From positions 160,830,386 through 160,894,385 of the forward strand of contig JBAIZL010000005.1 of NCBI GenBank assembly GCA_036971475.1: DNA of 64,000 nucleotides, read 5' to 3'. Made by a program: the position numbers and the translations under genes. The DNA comes from Prosapia bicincta. Taxonomy: Eukaryota; Arthropoda; Insecta; Hemiptera; Cercopidae. Each line of letters starts with the position of its first letter. Positions within the stretch are counted from its first letter, which is position 1. Shown here piece by piece: positions 54,901 to 61,914 of the stretch. Under the pieces are notes generated by a model, which did no database searches, had not been told where the DNA came from, and saw only the letters and a program-made list of their open reading frames with translations.

Positions 54901-57900
54901 GAAATAAGGAAATAAGACAGAGAAACAGGGGACCATGGAATAGGCCTACCCCTAGAGAGGAGCAGAATGGAAATAGATTTCCACCCAGAAGGGGTGAGGA
55001 AGGGATGAGACAGCAGGGAAATAGAAGATTTCCAGGACCAGGAGAATTGTATAGAAGGAATGAATATAGGAATGAAGGGCGGCCATATGTCCAGTTCTTT
55101 AACAGAAGAATAGATAATCATATGAGGGGGAATGTTGAACCAAGACCAGGGCAGGAAAATAATCGAGAAAATAGAGGAGACAGGAATTACAGAACCAATG
55201 ACAGGAACCAGAAGGAAGTAAATCAGATAGAGACAAGGAGATGTGTGGGGACAAGGAAGGAGGATGGTGCACATAGTCAAACGGAAAACTAGAGGGCACT
55301 GGTGATACCTTATTGCATCATGGGAAAACTACAGGGGATGCTGAAGAGGGAAAGCCAGTGCTAAAGAGCCTTGGAAATATTAATTGTGACAAGAATAAGG
55401 GTAACAATCAATTTAATGAAAATATGGATTTGGGGTTAGGAATAATTAACAACGTATTAATAGATAAGGAATTTTTGGAAAGTGAGGGGATGGAGCGAAA
55501 TTTGAATTTAGAGCAAAACAAAATATATATGAGCCCAGAAATAGAGATAGAATTTAAACAGGTTAGGGTTACAGCCTTAATAGATACAGGTAGTAATATT
55601 ACATGTATTCAGGAAAAATGGTATAGTATAAATAAGGGAAAACTAGGAAGAGTAGAAACGTTGCCAATCAGAGCAATGAACATTAGGACAGCAACAAATA
55701 AAAAGAGTAAAAAAATTAATAAAATTGTTCTGATAATGGGAAGATTAGGTGGGATTGATTACCCATTTCAATGTTTCATCATACCAGGACTATTAAGAGA
55801 AATGATCATAGGGATGGATATATTAAAAAATACAAAGGCTGATATAAGTTGTGAGGATTGGAGTATAAAATTGAAATATTTGGAAAACTATATTAAAATA
55901 GATATGAAAGAAACGGAGGGTGAAAATGATGACGAAAGAATTAATAACAACGAGGTACAAAATTTAGAAAGGGAAGATAATGTAATTAACGAATTCGATC
56001 AAATTAATGAGGAATGGGAAAATTTAGATAATTTAGGACAGGGGGACCAAAATTATGAGAAACAAAATGAAACAGAAGGGGAAATTAGTGATAGAGATAT
56101 TATGGAAAGTATCGGAGATGACCGTGTAACAGATAGGCAAAAACTGGAGTTGGTGGAGATAATAAAGCAATATAAGGATGTATTTTCAGATAGACCTGGA
56201 GTGTGTAAAGGATATAGACATGAGATAAAAGTAAGAACAGATTTACCATTTTATCAAAGAAACTATCCTGTACCCACAAAGTATCAAGAAGCGGTACAAA
56301 GAGAAATTGACAAAATGTTGGAGATGAAAATTATAGAAAAAAGTAATAGCCCTTATATTAACCCTATTATTCCTGTCATAAAAAGTAATGGAGAAATAAG
56401 ATTGTGCCTGGACGCAAGGAAACTGAACGAAATCATAATACCAGATTATGAGTGTTACCAGGGTATTAATGAAATATTACATAAGGCAAGAAAGGTAAAA
56501 TACCTGAGTTCTATGGACCTCACAAATAGTTTTTGGCAGGTGGAGTTGGAGCCAGAATCCAGAAAATTCACAGCTTTTCAGTATAATGGAAAGACATATC
56601 ATTTCATTGTGACACCTTATGGGCTAAAAACATCATTAGCAGCTTTAGCAAGAGCTATGGGTAGAATAATGGGAAACGAATTAGAACCATTCACTTTAGT
56701 ATATGTAGACGACATTGTATGCATGTCACAGAGTTTTGAAGAACATAAAAACCATTTAAAAAAATTATTTATGACATTTAGGGAAAATAATATCAAAATT
56801 AAATTATCAAAAACTGAGTTTTGTAAAGAAAACATAGCATTTTTAGGTTATAGGTTGACAACTGAGGGAATAGAGATAGATAAGGACAAAATTAAGGCTG
56901 TAATGGAATTCCCCACACCAAAGAATGTTAAGCAATTAAAAGGGTTTATAGGCCTTGCCAATTATTACAACAAGTTTGTAGACCACTATTCGAAATTAGT
57001 AGAGCCACTCCTGAAACTTTTGAGACATGAAACAAAATTTAAATGGACAGATTTAGAGGAACAAAATTTTAGAAAATTAAAGGAAGCATTTATAGATACC
57101 AACGTACTAAAACACCCTGATTATTCAAAAACGTTTTATTTACAGACAGATGCAAGCGAATATGCTATTGGGGGGCATCTGTACCAGGTAACAGAGACTG
57201 GACAGAAACAGGCAATTATGTTTATGAGCCGAACCCTAAAAGGTAGTGAGATACGATATTATACGACTGAAAAAGAATTATTGGCTGTGTTGTTTTGTCT
57301 ACAGAAGGCTAGACAGGTTATACTGGGGAGAAAAGTAATAATACAAACTGACCACCAAGCTTTGACTTTCATAAAGACTTGTAGAATATTAAATTCAAGA
57401 CTATATCGTTGGATATTGCTCATGCAGGAATATGATTTTGAGATTGAGTATTGTAAAGGGAAGGAGAACGTGGTGGCAGACATATTAAGTCGTAACCCAT
57501 GGGATAAGATAGAGCCAAAACATATAGAGAATCAAAATAAGTTTAGTATCAATTTAATGGAAAGAGTAATAAGTAGGGAAGTAGTGACAAAATTGACAAA
57601 ACTTAATGAGCTTCAGTGGGGTGATTTAGAATTAAGAAATATTATTGAAAATGTCCAGGAATACAATTCGAAATTCAAAATTGAAAATAACATACTATAT
57701 AAAAATTGTAAAACAAGTTGGAAAATAATAGTACCCAGAGAGTTAATAAATGTATTAGTGATATCATGCCATGAGTACTATATGCATATAGGGGCCAAGA
57801 AGTGCTATAGTATAATAAATGAAATATTCACATGGAAAAAGATGTATAAGGAGATTAAATACCTTTTAAAATACTGTGACACTTGTCAGAGGGTGAAACA

Positions 57901-60900
57901 CACAAATCAAACTTGTTATGGGGTGATGAAAGGAATCAAGGTAGAAGGGCCTAAAGAGCAACTATCTATTGACTTTTGTGGACCATTTCATAAAAGTGAG
58001 GGATTTAAATATATTTTGGTTATTTTGGATATTTTTACTAAATTTATAAAAATTTATAAAATAAAAAAAGCAAATACTGCTACAGCTATTAGATGTGTAG
58101 AAGATTATTTAGAAAAATATGGACAGGTAAAAAGGGCACAAACAGACCATGGAACTCAGTTCACAAGTAAAAGATGGTCAACATTTTTAGAAAATAAAGG
58201 GATCAAACAAATATTTTCACCAATTAGGCGACCTCAAAGCAATATAGTAGAAAGGGTAAACAGGGAGATAATGAGATGTCTTCGCACCTATTGCCATGGG
58301 AACCATAAACAATGGGCAAAGTTTATACATTTAATAAATGAGATGTTGAATGAAGTACCACATGAGACCACAGGATTCACACCTAATCAGTTACAGTTAG
58401 GAAAAATAGATGAGAGGTTTTGGCATAAGTATATCAAAATTCAAAATTCAAACGAACAAAACGTTAATACCCAACTAGTAATAGATTTGGCAAGAGGGAG
58501 AATGAAGAAAAAGGCAGAACTTAGGGCACAAAATTTCAATGGAAATCATAAGCTTTTCACCTTTAATTTAAATGATTTAGTGTTAGTAAAAGAAAACTGG
58601 CAGGCAAAAGGCATAGAGGGAGAAATGGGGAAATTATTTAATATTTATAGTGGGCCATATAGAATACACAAAAAGTTAGGAGAATCGACATTCGAACTAT
58701 GGGATGATAAACATGATATAAATAAGGGGATGTTCCATTCAACAGAACTAAAAAAGTACCATGATGCAAGGGAGATAAACTCAAACGAGACAAAATAAAA
58801 TAGGAAGGGAGATATTAAATATAGGTAAAGGAAGCAATATGAATAAACTCTAGGTGATTATGTGTATAAGAAAACGTTAGCAGGAGATAAGTTTTAAGGG
58901 ATGGTAACTATATCTATGATAATTTATTAGAAACTTCGTCGAATAATGAATAAAGATAAAATTATGTATATTTAAACTTCGTCGTATTGTAAGGGAGAAT
59001 CTGCGTTGATAAATAATGGAACTTCGTCGTATATATTATATATTATAAAAGAAATATGCATCTATGATAATAAATATTAAAGCATCGTTGTAATAAAAAT
59101 ATGGAAATTGTGTATTTAAACTTCGTCGTATTGTAAGGGAGAATCTGCGTTGATAAATAAGTATTAAAACAAAATTTATATTCGTTGATATAGGGATAGT
59201 GTAATCGAAGGAACTATAGATATGATCAAATAGAGGATATGAAATTGCAACCTTTAAAAATATTAGATGTTAAACTTCATACAAAATAAACTGAAATGAT
59301 ATAAGAAAATAATTGAACTGGATGTGAGATTGGAAGGGGAGATAAAATACTAACTTAGAACTAAGAATTAGATGAAGCTAAAAGCAAAATAAATATGAGA
59401 TAAATAATAAACAAGGAATAAACAGAAATAAGGGAAAGAGAAATGTTATAACCAATTTGACCAAATCTAGACATACTATGACTCGGATAGGCTGGGATTT
59501 AAAGACATGGTCTCAGAGAATATATATTATATTAAATAAATATTGAATCAGACTTAGGATTGGAAGGATTCCAATTGTAATAAATGTAAAAAATAATAAT
59601 AATTATGGAAGGAATTGTAAATACCAGAACATGATTTATTGTTACTATATGTTAGAGTTGTTAAAGAATTGTTGAATGAATGTTAGTTATAAGTATATTG
59701 TATTGTTAGAAGATATGTTAAGTAATATGTAGCTTGAAGTGTTCAGCTCAGTATTTGATTGTTAAAGAATTAAGATAAAATTGTGTCGTAGGAATTAAGT
59801 ATAAATGGACAATTTAAAGTATAAATGTTAATTTAAATTTAATTTAAAAAAAAAAAAATATATGTATATTTAATCAAGCTTGTAAAATGTAAAGAATGTG
59901 TAATGTAGAGATTAGTAATATTTTTTTTTATTTTAATTAAATTAGGGGACATTGTAACATTTATAGAATGGGCTATATAATATTATTTAAGAATTGGAAA
60001 ATAGATGAGAAATAACTCACTCAAAATTTAGAAAGAAATTCATTAAGATATTGGTTAGGTTAAATGAAAACTAAATTTAGGTAAAAGCATAGAATTGTAA
60101 ACAAGGTTTTTGAACTGGAAATGTATTAGGAAATTTGTTATATCAAATAACCTAACACATAAATTAAAATAAGATAATCTAATAATAGTTATGTGTAAAC
60201 AAATTTGTAAACTGTAGTAACATAGGGCCTAAGTAATTACTTGAAGGAGAAAGTGAACACGTTTGTAAACAAAAGAAAATTGAAAGGTTATGTTTCTATG
60301 AAAGACCAAGCAAAACACACACAATTCAGAACTATTTCAAAAGTAAAACACAAAGACACTTCACACACTAATAATATTAATAAAATAAACACTGGAAGGT
60401 TTGTTGAGGATAGGAAATTAAAACAGTAAGTTTCAACCAGGTTTAACCAAGTTAAAACGCCATTCTAAACAAGATTGTTCTTGTTGGTATAATCAGCTGG
60501 TAAAACGGTGAAAATAGTTCGTTGACATTAACATGTGTGAAAGTCAAGGAAACATCAGCTGTAAAAACAGAAGAAAGTAAGTCTGATGTAAAGTCTAGTG
60601 GAAAGAAATCGAACTAAATTATAACCCATATGTGCTTTTTTTAAGAAGAAAGGCGGCCATATTTTAAACAATTTTAGAATCTAAGGACGCGTAGTTAGAG
60701 CATTCTAGCGTGGGTGACGCTACTAGAGGAACCAGCCAGGACCAGTCAAAATTCTATTTATTTGGAAAGAGTTCGTCTAAATTATACCGTTTTGTTAAGA
60801 AGATTGGCCAAGTTAAATTAAGGAGAAGTGAATTACAAAATGTCATACTGTGCTAATATAAAGTGAAATAAATAAGACGAATATAAGTGTGTAAAAAGTC

Positions 60901-61430
60901 AAATTTGGAGAGAACGGAATCTTACGTAAGCTAACTGAAATTTCGATATTTGATAAGTATTAGCGCTATAAAAATAACTTTAGTGGACTTTTAAGATAAT
61001 AGAGAAGTTTAAATTTGTATATTAGGATATCTTGTAGTTAATTAATAGTAAGAAATAATCCAGTTCAAATAGTTTAGCCTTTTTGCATTTTCAAAATTTA
61101 ATATTGTTTGTTCAAAATTTATTTAATTAACCTAAGAATTTCTAAAAATATAGCCCATGCGATAAACCCCGAGATATCAAGAGATCTTAAAATAGCCAAG
61201 GGTATAAAAACCTTGTAACTCAAATTTAAAGAATCGAATTTTAGTATATTTTGTTAAAAAATGTTAAGTTGTAAAATTTTGTTTTGTGTATTGTTTAATG
61301 TTGAGATGAAATTGTAATAATAAATGTTAATGAATTGTTCCTGAGTAGTTTTATTTGTCTTAAATAAAAAATTCAATTTATTAAATAGTAAAACATAAGT
61401 ATATTGTATTGTGTCACTTTAAAAATTATG

Positions 61431-61512
<82 letters not shown>

Positions 61513-61866
61513 GGATGGGCCGATTCCGATTCTCGATTCCAGGAATCGTCGATTCTAGGTGATATCGAGGAATCGTCGATACTCGATTCTTCATTGATAA
61601 AAGTGTTGATTCCGATTCCTATTTTGTTAACTATTGTGCGTGTGTATTTTGTATAAAATATGCGTGTGGAGTAATTTATTACCAAACAAAATTTATTACC
61701 AAAAGTTTATTATATTTGTATGGAGAAATAATTAATTACCAACTATGTCTTATTTATGTATTAGTTGATTTGAATGAATTAAATGATTAAAGTAAACGAA
61801 AATATTATTATTTATGAAGCAACAGCAATCAAGATCGTAACCATTTCTGGTCGTTTGACATCGCTC

Positions 61867-61914
<48 letters not shown>

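Larger units (their letters stand above)
51961..61435 (+). mobile_element. Complete Ty3/Gypsy LTR retrotransposon
   Basis: A 9,475-bp element: 5' LTR 51961-53443, primer-binding site at 53446, gag 53721-55292, pol 55277-58798, noncoding 58799-59952, 3' LTR 59953-61435. Pol order is protease, RT, RNase H, integrase, which is the Gypsy order. There is no env frame. Both flanks are (AT)n, so a 4-6 bp target duplication cannot be defined. I counted five substitutions and no net indel between LTRs. Confidence 0.96.

Noticed and set aside
52249..60429. Identical 62-codon open frames at 52249-52437 and 60241-60429
   Set aside because: They lie at the same place in the two LTRs and are identical because the LTRs are. 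There is no recognisable domain, so they are most likely chance frames.
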